From positions 1-45,910 of the forward strand of contig JAGZDD010000011.1 of NCBI GenBank assembly GCA_018369015.1: DNA of 45,910 nucleotides. The letters are read 5' to 3'. Positions 24,639 through 33,867 of the stretch are shown here, piece by piece. A program made the translations under genes and the position numbers. Origin of the DNA: Clostridiales bacterium (GTDB taxonomy: Bacteria > Bacillota > Clostridia > Lachnospirales > Lachnospiraceae). The first letter of the stretch is position 1. Each line of letters opens with the position of its first letter. The notes under the pieces are model-generated. The model was given only the letters and a program-made list of their open reading frames with translations. It was not told the origin of the DNA and ran no database searches.

Positions 24639-27401
24639 ATGCGTTTACGACCTGTATTATGGCTTGGGCTTGCTTATATTACAGGAGAATTGCTGGCATG
24701 GGTATGGCCAAAGAGGCTGAATGAGGTGGCCGCAGGATGTGTGGCTGCGGCCGCTGCCCTCTTTGGGATGATAATTTTAAAATATGTATTGAAAAAACAA
24801 AAGACGTTTACAGGCAGTACACGAATGAAAAAAACTTTAAGAAAAGGGCTTTTATTTGTGCTGCCTGTTTTTTTATTTATAGGATATTTGAAGTTTTCCC
24901 AGGTTCTTGAAAGCGGACTTGAAAGTGACCGCTGCCTGCAGTCCTGGCTTGACGGGGAAATGGAAGGCGGCCTTCGGAAAGGGGAGGGCGGCGGAAAAAC
25001 GATGCAGGGGCGGGTCATGTCTGTGGAGGAAAAAACAAATAGCTGGTATGTGTATGTTGGCGGTTGCGAGGGCATTTTGGCGGATTCGGTGCTTGTTTCT
25101 ATCAGCAAGGAGGATGCGCCGGATCTGGACGTGGTTTGTATTCCGGGGGATTGGGTCTATTTTTCTGGGGAGGCTGAACTTTTTTCTCATCCGTCAAATG
25201 AGGGGGCCTTTGATGAATGGCTTTACTACCATTCCAGGGGGATATTGGCCCGGGTGTGGGCCGACAGTGTGTCTGTGGTCCGGCAGGAGGCTACCTTTTG
25301 GGAGCAGGGGGCCTGGGCGCTCTCAAGCTGGATGAGAAAAAATTGCGGGCAATATCTTTCTGAGCGCAGCGCAGGCGTGGCTGTAAGTATGGTGTGCGGC
25401 GACAAATCCATGCTGGATAGAGCGCTTAAGGAGCTTTATCAGCGGTCGGGGATTTCTCATATTCTTGCCATCAGCGGCTTACATATAACCTTTATCGGCA
25501 TGGGAACCTATCGCCTGCTTAAGCGTTTTGGATTTTCTCACCGCCTTTGCCTGTGGAGCGGCCTGCTTTTCATGGCCTGTTATGGCTGGTTTACGGGAAT
25601 GGCGCCCTCCACAATGCGGGCTGTCATAATGACCGGGCTGTCTTTAGGCGCCAGGATATCAGGGCGCACCTATGACCGGCCTACGGCGCTTTCCCTGGCC
25701 GCTCTCGTCATTCTTGTGCCATCGCCTTTAATGATTACCCAGCCCGGGTTTTTGCTGTCCTTTATTGCAGCCGGGAGCCTGGCCCTGTGTCCGCCGCTGC
25801 CTGCGCCTGGGGCGCCCAAAAAGGGAAAGCGGCCCATAAGGGCGCTGGCGGCCCGGATTTCCCGGCTGCTGATAGCTCCTGTTTTTGTTACTATAGGAAT
25901 GCTTCCGGCGATTGCATGGTGCTTTTTTGAAATTCCGGTTTACAGCATTGCCGTGAACCTGGCAGTCATTCCGTTAATGAGCATTGCTTATCCCGCTATG
26001 CTTCTTTGTGCCATTGCCGGCCCTCTTCTTGGCCCGTTGGTTATTTTGCCAGCCTGGCTGATCGAGGGGGTTTTAAGCGTCTATGAATGGCTGTGCCGCC
26101 TGTCCATGGAGCTTCCCGGGGCGGTGCTTATTGTAGGGAAGCCTTCCCCGGAAATCATCGTGTTGTCCTATATGCTTTTTGGGGCGGCTGCGGCAGTTGT
26201 GTGGTTTTTCAAGGATTCTTTTGGAAAGAGCGGGAGGAACGCACCTTCCGGTGTTGGAGGGAACAAGGCTGCTCTGGCTTTTAGGGGCAAAGGCGGCCCA
26301 ATTTTTAGCAGCAAAGCTGCCTTGCCCGGGAATAGTGCGGCCTTGCTCAGGAATAGTGCCTCTTTGCCCGGGAATAGTGCCGCCGTGCGCAGAAATCGTG
26401 TGGCTCTGCTCAGGAACAGTGCGGCCTTGCTTCTCTCTCTTTTGGGCGTCCTTATTTTAACGCTTCCGATCCGACCGGAGGGGATGACAGTGACGATGGT
26501 GGATGTGGGCCAGGGGGATTGCTTTTTTATCCAGCTTGCCGATGGAACAAATATTTTAGTGGACGGGGGGAGCAGCGACCAAAAAAACATGGGGCAGTAC
26601 ATCTTATTGCCATTTTTAAAATCCCGGGGAGTCCGGCGGCTGGACGCGGTTTTCCTTTCCCATATGGACAGCGACCATATCTGCGGCGTGCAGGAAATGC
26701 TGGAAGCCTCCCTTGGAGGTGAAACAAACGGCAGCCAGGCAAAAAAGCTCGTTCCGGGAAGCATTACTGTGGAAAATCTGTTTTTGCCGTGGAATGTGAG
26801 GGAATCCGGCGGCGGTGAGGCGCTTTTGGCTCTGGCCGGCGCTTTGGATATACCGTGCTTTGGCCTTAAAACCGGAGATTTGCTTACCTTTGGAAAGCTA
26901 AAACTTACAGTCGTTTCGCCGGATAAAACACAAAGCGGGGAACAGCTCCTTTTTTCAGATAATTTGGACAGGAATGACACAAGCCTTGTGTTTTGTGTGT
27001 CTTATGGGGATTTTGATATGCTTTTTACCGGAGATGTGGGCCAGGCGGTGGAGGAGCGTATAGTAGAAAACATGAAAGCCTTCGGCATTGGCCCGTGTGA
27101 CGTGCTTAAGGTCGCCCATCACGGCTCGAAGGGAAGCTCCACCCAGGCCTTTTTAGATTATGTCAGGCCCGAGGCGGCACTGATTTCCTGCGGCAAGGAC
27201 AATTCCTACGGCCATCCCCATAAGGAGCTTATTAAGCGCCTCCAAAGGGTTACAGAAAATATCTGCATTTCGGCCCAAAGGGGGGAATGGATTGTGTCAA
27301 CCAATGGAAATTTTATAAAAATAGTTGTGTGGACATGGATGGACAGTTATAATAACATGCAGGAGGTGTCGTTTGACAATGAAATTCAGAACGGTCAATG
27401 A
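24639..27401 (+). CDS. comEC: ComEC/Rec2 DNA-uptake channel with MBL nuclease-like domain
   Basis: 920 residues from the ATG at 24639 (AAAGGAG 5 bases before it). An N-terminal region with membrane helices and the DUF4131-like part runs to about 240. The Competence domain (about 240-510) has YQRSGISHILAISGLHITFIG and many helices. The C-terminal metallo-beta-lactamase domain (about 610-905) has VDVGQGDCFFIQL, SHMDSDH (His675, Asp677, Asp679, His680) and VAHHGSKGSS. It carries single-stranded DNA into the cell during transformation. Unusual: residues about 561-597 are a seven-residue tandem repeat in the linker before the MBL domain (see 26319-26432). Confidence 0.95.
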   Translation: MRLRPVLWLGLAYITGELLAWVWPKRLNEVAAGCVAAAAALFGMIILKYVLKKQKTFTGSTRMKKTLRKGLLFVLPVFLFIGYLKFSQVLESGLESDRCLQSWLDGEMEGGLRKGEGGGKTMQGRVMSVEEKTNSWYVYVGGCEGILADSVLVSISKEDAPDLDVVCIPGDWVYFSGEAELFSHPSNEGAFDEWLYYHSRGILARVWADSVSVVRQEATFWEQGAWALSSWMRKNCGQYLSERSAGVAVSMVCGDKSMLDRALKELYQRSGISHILAISGLHITFIGMGTYRLLKRFGFSHRLCLWSGLLFMACYGWFTGMAPSTMRAVIMTGLSLGARISGRTYDRPTALSLAALVILVPSPLMITQPGFLLSFIAAGSLALCPPLPAPGAPKKGKRPIRALAARISRLLIAPVFVTIGMLPAIAWCFFEIPVYSIAVNLAVIPLMSIAYPAMLLCAIAGPLLGPLVILPAWLIEGVLSVYEWLCRLSMELPGAVLIVGKPSPEIIVLSYMLFGAAAAVVWFFKDSFGKSGRNAPSGVGGNKAALAFRGKGGPIFSSKAALPGNSAALLRNSASLPGNSAAVRRNRVALLRNSAALLLSLLGVLILTLPIRPEGMTVTMVDVGQGDCFFIQLADGTNILVDGGSSDQKNMGQYILLPFLKSRGVRRLDAVFLSHMDSDHICGVQEMLEASLGGETNGSQAKKLVPGSITVENLFLPWNVRESGGGEALLALAGALDIPCFGLKTGDLLTFGKLKLTVVSPDKTQSGEQLLFSDNLDRNDTSLVFCVSYGDFDMLFTGDVGQAVEERIVENMKAFGIGPCDVLKVAHHGSKGSSTQAFLDYVRPEAALISCGKDNSYGHPHKELIKRLQRVTENICISAQRGEWIVSTNGNFIKIVVWTWMDSYNNMQEVSFDNEIQNGQ
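26319..26432 (+). repeat. In-frame 21-base tandem repeat inside comEC
   Basis: Five full units and a partial sixth, each 21 bases (starts 26319, 26340, 26361, 26382, 26403, 26424), encode ALPGNSA, ALLRNSA, SLPGNSA, AVRRNRV, ALLRNSA, ALL. Units differ by a few bases, and the fourth is the most diverged. The length is a multiple of three, so the ComEC frame is kept. Confidence 0.9.
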
Positions 27402-27852
27402 CCTTAATACAATTTCCATTAATGAAATGAAGCTTATATCTATGGAGCTGACACAGCAAAGCCTCGTCTTAAAGCTTGAAGGAGCTGTTGTAAAGGCAGA
27501 TAATTCCAATAATAACCGGTATGAGGATGTTTATTGCGCGGATATGGTTCTTATCTTTAAGGGGCTTAAGCTTTTAAACTTTTGCCGCGCTGGCTTTAAA
27601 TATTATGATGCTGACGGAAGGCTTATCAATGAGGTTCCTGGCAGGCAGCTTGAGGATAAGGATATTCAAAAGGCTGTGGATATAAAAAATGGGGCCTGGG
27701 TTTTTTCTCTGGAATGTTTTGATCCGGAAAATCAAATATACCGCCTGATCTATGATGTGGAGGATGAGGAAACAAAAACCTATGAGGCAGAGTTTACTTT
27801 TTTGGAAAGCACGGCGTCCTGGGAGCGGTTCGCAGGCCCGGTAGAAGGGTAG
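27373..27852 (+). CDS. Conserved-looking protein of unknown function between comEC and holA
   Basis: 159 residues. AGGAGGT at 27361-27367 sits 5 bases before a TTG at 27373 and 11 before the ATG at 27379, so the TTG is preferred (MTMKFRTVNDLNTISINEMKL). It overlaps the comEC 3' end by 29 bases and ends 6 bases before holA. It is a soluble, acidic alpha/beta protein with no signal peptide or membrane helix. I do not recognise a domain with certainty. The position suggests only co-expression with comEC and holA. Confidence 0.75.
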   Translation: MTMKFRTVNDLNTISINEMKLISMELTQQSLVLKLEGAVVKADNSNNNRYEDVYCADMVLIFKGLKLLNFCRAGFKYYDADGRLINEVPGRQLEDKDIQKAVDIKNGAWVFSLECFDPENQIYRLIYDVEDEETKTYEAEFTFLESTASWERFAGPVEG

Positions 27853-27858
27853 ATCAGT

Positions 27859-28836
27859 ATGAGGACACTGAACGAGCATATAAAAAAACATACATTTAAA
27901 AATGTATATCTTATCTATGGGCCGGAGGACTATTTGCGCAGGCAGTACCGGGATAAGCTTAAGGCGGCCATTTTGCCCGAGGGCGATACGATGAATTACA
28001 ATTATTTTGAGGGAAAGGGCATAAATGTCCAGGAAATTATCGGCCTTGCAGAAACGCTGCCGTTTTTTGCAGATCACCGTCTGATTATTTTGGAAAATAC
28101 CGGATTTTTCTCATCGGCGAATGACGTTATGGCTGAATATGTCAGCCATGTGCCTGAAACAACGGTTCTCGTTTTTGTGGAGGAGAGCGCGGATAAGCGG
28201 AACAAGCTTTTTAAGGCAGTAAGCGCCGCTGGCTATGCGGCCAATATGACAAGCCCGGACCAGGAAACCCTGGTGAAATGGGTGGCCGGGATATTAAAGC
28301 AGGACGGCAAAAGGATTACAAAAAATGACTGCCTGCTGTTCCTTTCTTTGATTGATATGGATATGGAAAATATCCGCCAGGAGCTGGAAAAGCTTGTGTG
28401 CTACACAATGGGGCGGGATGTGGTGACGCAGGAGGACATTCATGCCGTATGCAGTATTCACACGGAAAATAAGATTTTTGACATGATTAATGCGGTCGCC
28501 GGAAAAAATAAAGGCCAGGCTATGGCCTTGTACAATGATCTTTTGACCTTAAAGGAGCCTCCCATGCGGACGCTTTATCTTATGGCGCGGCAGTTTAATG
28601 TGCTTTTGCAGATCCGGGAGCTGACGGTGCAGGGCTTCCCAAACACCATCATTGCCGAGCGCACTGGGATGAGGGAGTTTATTGTGAGGAAAAATGCCGG
28701 ACTGGCCCGGAAGTTTTCGGTGGAGGAGCTTAAAGGCGCCGTAGAGTTTTGCACCCAGATGGAAGAGGATGTAAAGACGGGAAAAATGATCGACCAAATC
28801 GCCGTAGAGCTGGTGATTTATAAATATGCCTCGTAG
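27859..28836 (+). CDS. holA: DNA polymerase III delta subunit
   Basis: 325 residues, normal for Gram-positive HolA (YqeN). It opens the beta clamp in the clamp-loader complex. The N-terminal AAA+-like fold begins NVYLIYGPEDYLRRQYRDKL, then ADHRLIILENTGFF, and the C-terminal helical domain has FDMINAVAGKNKGQAMALYNDLL and EPPMRTLYLMARQFNVLLQIREL, both family hallmarks. The comEC-holA order is conserved in Firmicutes. Here the next conserved neighbour, rpsT, is 14 kb away. Confidence 0.95.
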   Translation: MRTLNEHIKKHTFKNVYLIYGPEDYLRRQYRDKLKAAILPEGDTMNYNYFEGKGINVQEIIGLAETLPFFADHRLIILENTGFFSSANDVMAEYVSHVPETTVLVFVEESADKRNKLFKAVSAAGYAANMTSPDQETLVKWVAGILKQDGKRITKNDCLLFLSLIDMDMENIRQELEKLVCYTMGRDVVTQEDIHAVCSIHTENKIFDMINAVAGKNKGQAMALYNDLLTLKEPPMRTLYLMARQFNVLLQIRELTVQGFPNTIIAERTGMREFIVRKNAGLARKFSVEELKGAVEFCTQMEEDVKTGKMIDQIAVELVIYKYAS

Positions 28837-28880
28837 GCCTTTGGCTCCTGAGGGCGGGGGCAGGCTTATAAGGGCAGAGG

Positions 28881-28919
28881 AGAGTAGAGTATGCTCATAG
28901 GCGTATTCTACTCTTTTTT
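28881..28919 (+). terminator. Rho-independent terminator after holA
   Basis: AGAGTAGAGTATGC and GCGTATTCTACTCT form a 14-pair stem (two wobbles) with a six-base loop and TTTTTT after it. It closes the comEA-holA unit; the next gene begins 25 bases later. Confidence 0.88.
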
Positions 28920-28943
28920 ATGCTGTGGATTGGAGGGTAAAGG

Positions 28944-30527
28944 ATGATAAAGTTAATAATTGTTGATGATGAACCTTTGGCGCTGGAGGATTTTTCAGAG
29001 CTGCTTTGCTGGGGAAATTATGGGTATGAGCTTTGCGGCTGTGCGGCGAATGGGGTAAAGGCGCTGGAACTGATTGAGAAAAAGAAGCCGGATATTGTAT
29101 TTACGGATATTAGTATGCCGATTATGGACGGGATTGAACTGTGTAAAAATATTTCAGAGAAATATCCGGGGATTAAAATGGTTATTCTTACGGCATACAG
29201 GGAATTTGAGTATGCGCGTAAGGCGTTGGCCTACGGGGTTACGGATTATCTTTTAAAAAATCAAATCAATGAACAGACGGTGCTAAAGCTTTTGGTGCGT
29301 ATATCTAAAACGCTGGAAAAAGAGCGGGCCAGGGAAGATAGTACAAGGCAGTCCTACTATCAAAATATGATGCTGAATATGGCCCAGATTTATTCGCAAA
29401 GCGGCGTAAGCGAGAACAATCCTTGCTATTGTATGATGTTATTGCAAAGAGTTCCATGGCTGCCAGAACAGGTACTTGGCCGCGGGCCAAAGGAGATTTT
29501 GCTGGATAGAGAAGCACTTGCTGCGTTAATACCGCCGCAAAAGGATATGGCCTTACAGCAGGTGATATGGCTGGATAAAAAAAGCTGGGGCCTGATTTTG
29601 GTTCCTGAAGCTGAGGAAAGCTTTTCTTTCAAAGCTTATAAGCCCTTTTTGCAGGAATTTTCCTTTGGCCTCCAAAACTATTTTAAAGAAAAATATTCGA
29701 CGGATATTCTTATTTTATTTGATGAAACGATGACCCGGCTATCCTGCCTGCGGGAGCACTTTTCTTCCATGCAGGCCTGCGGGGAATATGAATTATTCAT
29801 TAGCCATAATCTGGTAATACCATACCGTAATTACGTGGATATGTATGCAAATACTGAGGGCGATCATAAAAAACAAAGAATGTATTTCCAGGAGATCGAC
29901 GAGGCCCTGCAGCAGGGCGATAAAGATGGGCTGCTGGAAAAAATGAATGAATTAAAAGCCGTTATTTTTGGCTCAAAATATGATATTGGCCAGTTTTCAT
30001 ATATTTCCAGGCATTTACTGGAAATATTGGATTATCAGCGGATTCAGAACGGCTTCTCGCCGCTTCGGGAATATTTTGCAACGTTTCCATTATCCTGGAT
30101 GGATGCAACGGCCGTCTGGTCTTTTTTAGAGCGGGAGGCTATGCAGATAGCAGAATTGTCTTCATTCCAAAAAAGCGAGCATATGGATAAAAGAATCCAA
30201 CTGGCCGTTTTGTATATTCATCACCATTACAAGGATAAGCTCACGGTGAAATCTGTAGGGGAACAGGTCGGCTTAAGTGAGATGTATTTTAATATGCTGT
30301 TTAAAAATGAGATGGGAATGACCATGGGGGATTATTTGACAAAATACCGGATTGAGGTTGCAAAACGGCTCATTTTAGAGGGAAGGCATAAAGTTTATGA
30401 GGTTGCGGATTTAACCGGATATACTTCCGCCCAGTATTTCAGCCAGATTTTTTTGAAGCTTACCGGCTGCACGCCAAAAGAGTATGAAAAAAATGCAAAG
30501 AGGAATCAGGATTATGAAAATGAATGA
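28944..30527 (+). CDS. Response regulator, long YesN/AraC type
   Basis: 527 residues. The receiver domain at 1-125 has the phospho-acceptor Asp55 (IVFTDISMPIMDG) and a Lys in LLKNQ. A long, poorly conserved middle region (about 130-420) follows, then an AraC-type double helix-turn-helix with YFNMLFKNEMGMTMGDYLTKYRIEVAKRLI and the SAQYFSQIFLKLTGCTPKEY signature. GGAGGG precedes the ATG. It overlaps the kinase gene by 14 bases. It should control the transport and catabolic operon that starts at 32460. Confidence 0.93.
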   Translation: MIKLIIVDDEPLALEDFSELLCWGNYGYELCGCAANGVKALELIEKKKPDIVFTDISMPIMDGIELCKNISEKYPGIKMVILTAYREFEYARKALAYGVTDYLLKNQINEQTVLKLLVRISKTLEKERAREDSTRQSYYQNMMLNMAQIYSQSGVSENNPCYCMMLLQRVPWLPEQVLGRGPKEILLDREALAALIPPQKDMALQQVIWLDKKSWGLILVPEAEESFSFKAYKPFLQEFSFGLQNYFKEKYSTDILILFDETMTRLSCLREHFSSMQACGEYELFISHNLVIPYRNYVDMYANTEGDHKKQRMYFQEIDEALQQGDKDGLLEKMNELKAVIFGSKYDIGQFSYISRHLLEILDYQRIQNGFSPLREYFATFPLSWMDATAVWSFLEREAMQIAELSSFQKSEHMDKRIQLAVLYIHHHYKDKLTVKSVGEQVGLSEMYFNMLFKNEMGMTMGDYLTKYRIEVAKRLILEGRHKVYEVADLTGYTSAQYFSQIFLKLTGCTPKEYEKNAKRNQDYENE

Positions 30528-32292
30528 TAAGCCAAGAAAGCTCAGTAAAAAGATTATGCTGCTCATTATTGTCGTCAATTTAAGTATTTGTACTGTAGGA
30601 AGCCTTGTCCTGTATAAATATTTTTCAGAAATACTCATAAGGCAAATGTGGAAAGACAGCCAGGTAAATTTTGAGCGGGCCGTTTTGCAGTATGATTCTG
30701 TTTTTGAGGAAATTGAGCGGTATGCTGCCCAAATATCCATTGAAACAATTATCCAAAATTATTTGGCGGCAGAAGCCTATGACAGTGTTGTGGAGGAAAA
30801 TAAAGTAAGGAGGGAAATACTGACAGAGCTGCAAAGGCTGAGAATGTTGTCGGATTCTATTGAAAGTATCGCGTTGGAAAAACAAGGGGAGGTGAAGCTT
30901 TGGACCCATGTTCCCTTTGTAGATGAGAACAGTAATGCCCTGGTGCAGCAATGGTACGAGGCTTATTGCCAGACGCCGGTAAGTGACAGCAAAGGAAAGC
31001 TTGTCAGTGAACCCTATACCTTTGCCTATCAGGGCAACAGCGGTGAAAACCGGCTGGAATATATAAGTATATGCGCTCCGGTTTATTCGGTGAACCAGGA
31101 AAGGAAACCTGTTGGAAATTTGATTATAAATATTGAGCTTTCCACACTGGATGACATACTTGAGGTAAATAAGGACGGTTTTGACGGGATCGGATATTTT
31201 TGCGGCGGCAGGCAAAGTATTGTCCTTGCAAATGATTCTGTCACGGAAAATGATGTTTTGCTGGCCGCAAGTGATTCCGTGAAAGAAGATAAGCAGTTTC
31301 CTGTTTATTTAAGCAAAGACAGCACGCTGGGGCTGAAGCTGGCCGCAGTCTGCCAGTTTTCCGGCGTGTCAATGCTGTTTAATGAAGATGTTATTGTTCT
31401 GCTTCTTATTGTTGTTTTTGATCTGCTTATCAGCGCCGCAATGCTGATTCCTGTAATGCTTAAAGTGACCCGGCCGGCAAAGGTTTTAGCCTCAGCGATG
31501 GAACAGGCCGGGAAAGGGGATTTAAAAACCCGGGTGTCCATTACGTCTAAGGATGAATTTCAGATATTAGGTGAAGAACTGAATAAAATGATTGCCCGGC
31601 TGGATGATTATATGCAGGCGGCGATTTCCAATGAAAAAATACGGCACGAATTGGAGTATGAGGTATTAGTCGCGCAGATTAATCCCCATTTTATTTATAA
31701 TACGTTAAATACGATTGTATATTTAGCTAAAAAAGGAAGAAACGGGGATGTTGTGAACATTACCCACGCATTTATTGAATTGCTCCAGGACGGGCTGAAG
31801 ATGTCCTCAGAAAATAACATGTTTTCTTCCATTAAGGAAGAACTGTCCATTATCCGTAATTATGTGTGTATTCAAAATTACCGGTATAAGGATTGCTTTG
31901 AAGTCATTTATGAGTGTTCCCAGGATCTGCTTGATATTAAGGTACCGACCTCTGTCATTCAGCCTCTTGTGGAAAACGCCCTGTTCCATGGGATTGTTCC
32001 TCTGGGCCGCCCCGGGAAAATATGGCTTAAGATTGAAAAAAAGAACATAGAAGGAAAGGCGTGTTTGAAAATTTTAGTGGAGGATGAGGGCGTCGGCATT
32101 TCGCCGGAACGTCTGGACGCTATACAAAAAGGCACGCTTGCCTTGGAGGATGTGTCGAGGAATCATGTCGGCATAGCCAATGTACAAAAAAGGCTTGCTA
32201 TGCTTTATGACGAAAAAAGTACGATGTCGATAATGCTGAGAAAAGAAGGGGGTACGGTGGTGGAAATTGTAATTCCTATGAATAAAAAATGA
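30514..32292 (+). CDS. Sensor histidine kinase, YesM type
   Basis: 592 residues from the ATG at 30514 (AGAGGAATCAGG upstream); ATGs at 30484 and 30520 are alternatives. First membrane helix IMLLIIVVNLSICTVGSLVLY, an extracytoplasmic sensor to about 295, a second helix VIVLLLIVVFDLLISAAMLIPVM, HAMP, His_kinase with QINPHFIYNTLNTIVY (His392), and HATPase_c with IQPLVENALFHGI and EDEGVGISPERL. It is partner of the upstream regulator and probably senses a glycoside or its binding protein. Confidence 0.92.
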   Translation: MKMNDKPRKLSKKIMLLIIVVNLSICTVGSLVLYKYFSEILIRQMWKDSQVNFERAVLQYDSVFEEIERYAAQISIETIIQNYLAAEAYDSVVEENKVRREILTELQRLRMLSDSIESIALEKQGEVKLWTHVPFVDENSNALVQQWYEAYCQTPVSDSKGKLVSEPYTFAYQGNSGENRLEYISICAPVYSVNQERKPVGNLIINIELSTLDDILEVNKDGFDGIGYFCGGRQSIVLANDSVTENDVLLAASDSVKEDKQFPVYLSKDSTLGLKLAAVCQFSGVSMLFNEDVIVLLLIVVFDLLISAAMLIPVMLKVTRPAKVLASAMEQAGKGDLKTRVSITSKDEFQILGEELNKMIARLDDYMQAAISNEKIRHELEYEVLVAQINPHFIYNTLNTIVYLAKKGRNGDVVNITHAFIELLQDGLKMSSENNMFSSIKEELSIIRNYVCIQNYRYKDCFEVIYECSQDLLDIKVPTSVIQPLVENALFHGIVPLGRPGKIWLKIEKKNIEGKACLKILVEDEGVGISPERLDAIQKGTLALEDVSRNHVGIANVQKRLAMLYDEKSTMSIMLRKEGGTVVEIVIPMNKK

Positions 32293-32318
32293 TTAAAAAA
32301 GTTTTGTAAGGAACTTAA

Positions 32319-32347
32319 TGGACAAAAAAGTTAAAAAAATATATAAA
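32319..32347 (+). promoter_or_regulatory. Candidate promoter of the second glycoside operon
   Basis: TGGACA (32319-32324) and TATAAA (32342-32347) are 17 bases apart in a very A-rich 167-base gap. The repeated 'ACTATT' near 32383 and 32400 may be a regulator site, but this is weak. Confidence 0.45.
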
Positions 32348-32459
32348 AAAGTGGTAAAAGTAACAAAATAGTGGTTTTCTATACTATTAAAATTTTTAGA
32401 CTATTGGTATATTTTAAGTACATTCACAGAAGGTTATTTTAATGTAAGGAGGAAATCAT

Positions 32460-33803
32460 ATGAAAGGAAAACTGGCTGTTTTGTTAGCAGGGCTTATGGC
32501 AGCAACGTCTCTTGCAGGATGCGCTTCGGCAAATGGAGAAAATAGTGGAAATACATCTGGCTCAGAAAGCGGTGCCGTGCAGGAGCAGGGCAGCAGCGGG
32601 AGCAGTGAAAGCAGTGCCGGCTCCGGCGAGGTAAGCGGAAAAATTACAATTTGGACATGGACAGATATTAGCAATGAGATTGAAGCTTATGAAAGCTCCC
32701 ATCCGGGAACGGAAATTGAGCAGGTTGTTATTGATGCCGGGGATTATGTGACAAAGATCCAGACAACACTGGCTTCCGGGGGCGACCTTCCCGACGCGCT
32801 CTGGGGAGAGAGCCTGAACCGGGGAATTATTTTTGAGATGGATATTTTGGACGAGCTTACGGCGGAGCCTTATCATTTGGATGTGAGTCTTCTTGAAGAT
32901 TATGTTATTCCATCGATGACGAATGAGGACGGAAAAATCGTAGGACTTGAGCGCAATGTTACCCCTTCAGGTCTTGCTTACCACAGGGATATGGCTTTGG
33001 AGTATTTTGGAACTGATGATCCGGATGAGCTTGCGGCTAAGTTTTCCACATGGGAGGATTTTATTAAGGCAGGCCAGGAGGTCAGTGAAAAGAGCGGCGG
33101 AAAGGTGACAATGCTTACATCTTTGGGAGATGTTTATTATATGATGAATGGACAAAGCCAGGATGTCAGGATTTCTGACGGAACGATCCATGAGAGCGCG
33201 GTGCTTGATCTGTTTACAAAAATATGTCAGTTCCGTGATGCCGGGATTGTTTCCCAGATTGAACAGTGGACGCCGGCCTGGTATGCGTCTTTTGCATCAA
33301 AGAACAGTATTTTCAGCCCGATGCCGGCTTTTGGGGTTCATTCATGGATACTGCCCAGTGAGGAAGATGGCGAGAGCGATTGGGGGCTTATGATTCCTCC
33401 GGGAGGCGGTTTTAGCTGGGGCGGTACCTGTTGGGGAATTACAAAAAACAGTGAAAATAAAGAATTAGCCTGGGATTTTGTTTATTGGGATACCTTTGAG
33501 GAGGGCGCTCAGATGCGCTTTGATACCGAAGAAACACCTTCCGCAAAAACATTTTTGACGGATGAAAATCTTCAGGATGAAAATCCATATTTTTCTAATC
33601 AAAAGACAATGGAGGTCTATGTAAAGGAAATTCTGCCAACAGTTCATGTGAATAACCCGACACCTTACGACTATGCGGATGTCTGTGCGATCGAAATGGT
33701 GCTCAGCAGCTTTAACTCAGATTATACGCTGACGGCTTCGGACGGTGTGCAGCTTTACCTGGATGAAATGCAGAGACAGGCTCCGGAATTGAAAGTGGAT
33801 TAA
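32460..33803 (+). CDS. Sugar ABC transporter substrate-binding lipoprotein (family 1, MalE/UgpB-like)
   Basis: 447 residues. The signal peptide ends in the lipobox SLAGC (Cys21), followed by a Ser/Gly/Glu tether of about 35 residues. The mature protein begins GKITIWTWTDISNEIEAYESSHPG, the usual first strand and helix of family 1 binding proteins, and ends WDFVYWDTFEEGAQMRF then LYLDEMQRQAPEL. AAGGAGG precedes the ATG. It is the first gene of the operon and followed by a stable hairpin before the permeases, an arrangement that often gives more binding protein than permease. Confidence 0.93.
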   Translation: MKGKLAVLLAGLMAATSLAGCASANGENSGNTSGSESGAVQEQGSSGSSESSAGSGEVSGKITIWTWTDISNEIEAYESSHPGTEIEQVVIDAGDYVTKIQTTLASGGDLPDALWGESLNRGIIFEMDILDELTAEPYHLDVSLLEDYVIPSMTNEDGKIVGLERNVTPSGLAYHRDMALEYFGTDDPDELAAKFSTWEDFIKAGQEVSEKSGGKVTMLTSLGDVYYMMNGQSQDVRISDGTIHESAVLDLFTKICQFRDAGIVSQIEQWTPAWYASFASKNSIFSPMPAFGVHSWILPSEEDGESDWGLMIPPGGGFSWGGTCWGITKNSENKELAWDFVYWDTFEEGAQMRFDTEETPSAKTFLTDENLQDENPYFSNQKTMEVYVKEILPTVHVNNPTPYDYADVCAIEMVLSSFNSDYTLTASDGVQLYLDEMQRQAPELKVD

Positions 33804-33812
33804 GGAGAGTAA

Positions 33813-33846
33813 AACAGGCTGGTGCATATGATTGCAGCAGCCTGTT
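33813..33846 (+). other. Intercistronic stem-loop between binding protein and permease genes
   Basis: AACAGGCTGGTGCA and TGCAGCAGCCTGTT form a 13-pair stem with one mismatch and a six-base loop. No T-run follows. It resembles the stabilising hairpins found after binding-protein genes such as malE. Confidence 0.6.
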
Positions 33847-33867
33847 CTATAAAAGGGGGAAAAGAAA

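Noticed and set aside
26319..26432. CRISPR-like repeats
   Set aside because: Units are contiguous without spacers and keep the comEC frame; this is a coding tandem repeat.
26168..26980. 270-residue minus-strand frame inside comEC
   Set aside because: It is an artefact of GC-rich codons and the tandem repeat; no start signal or homology sense.
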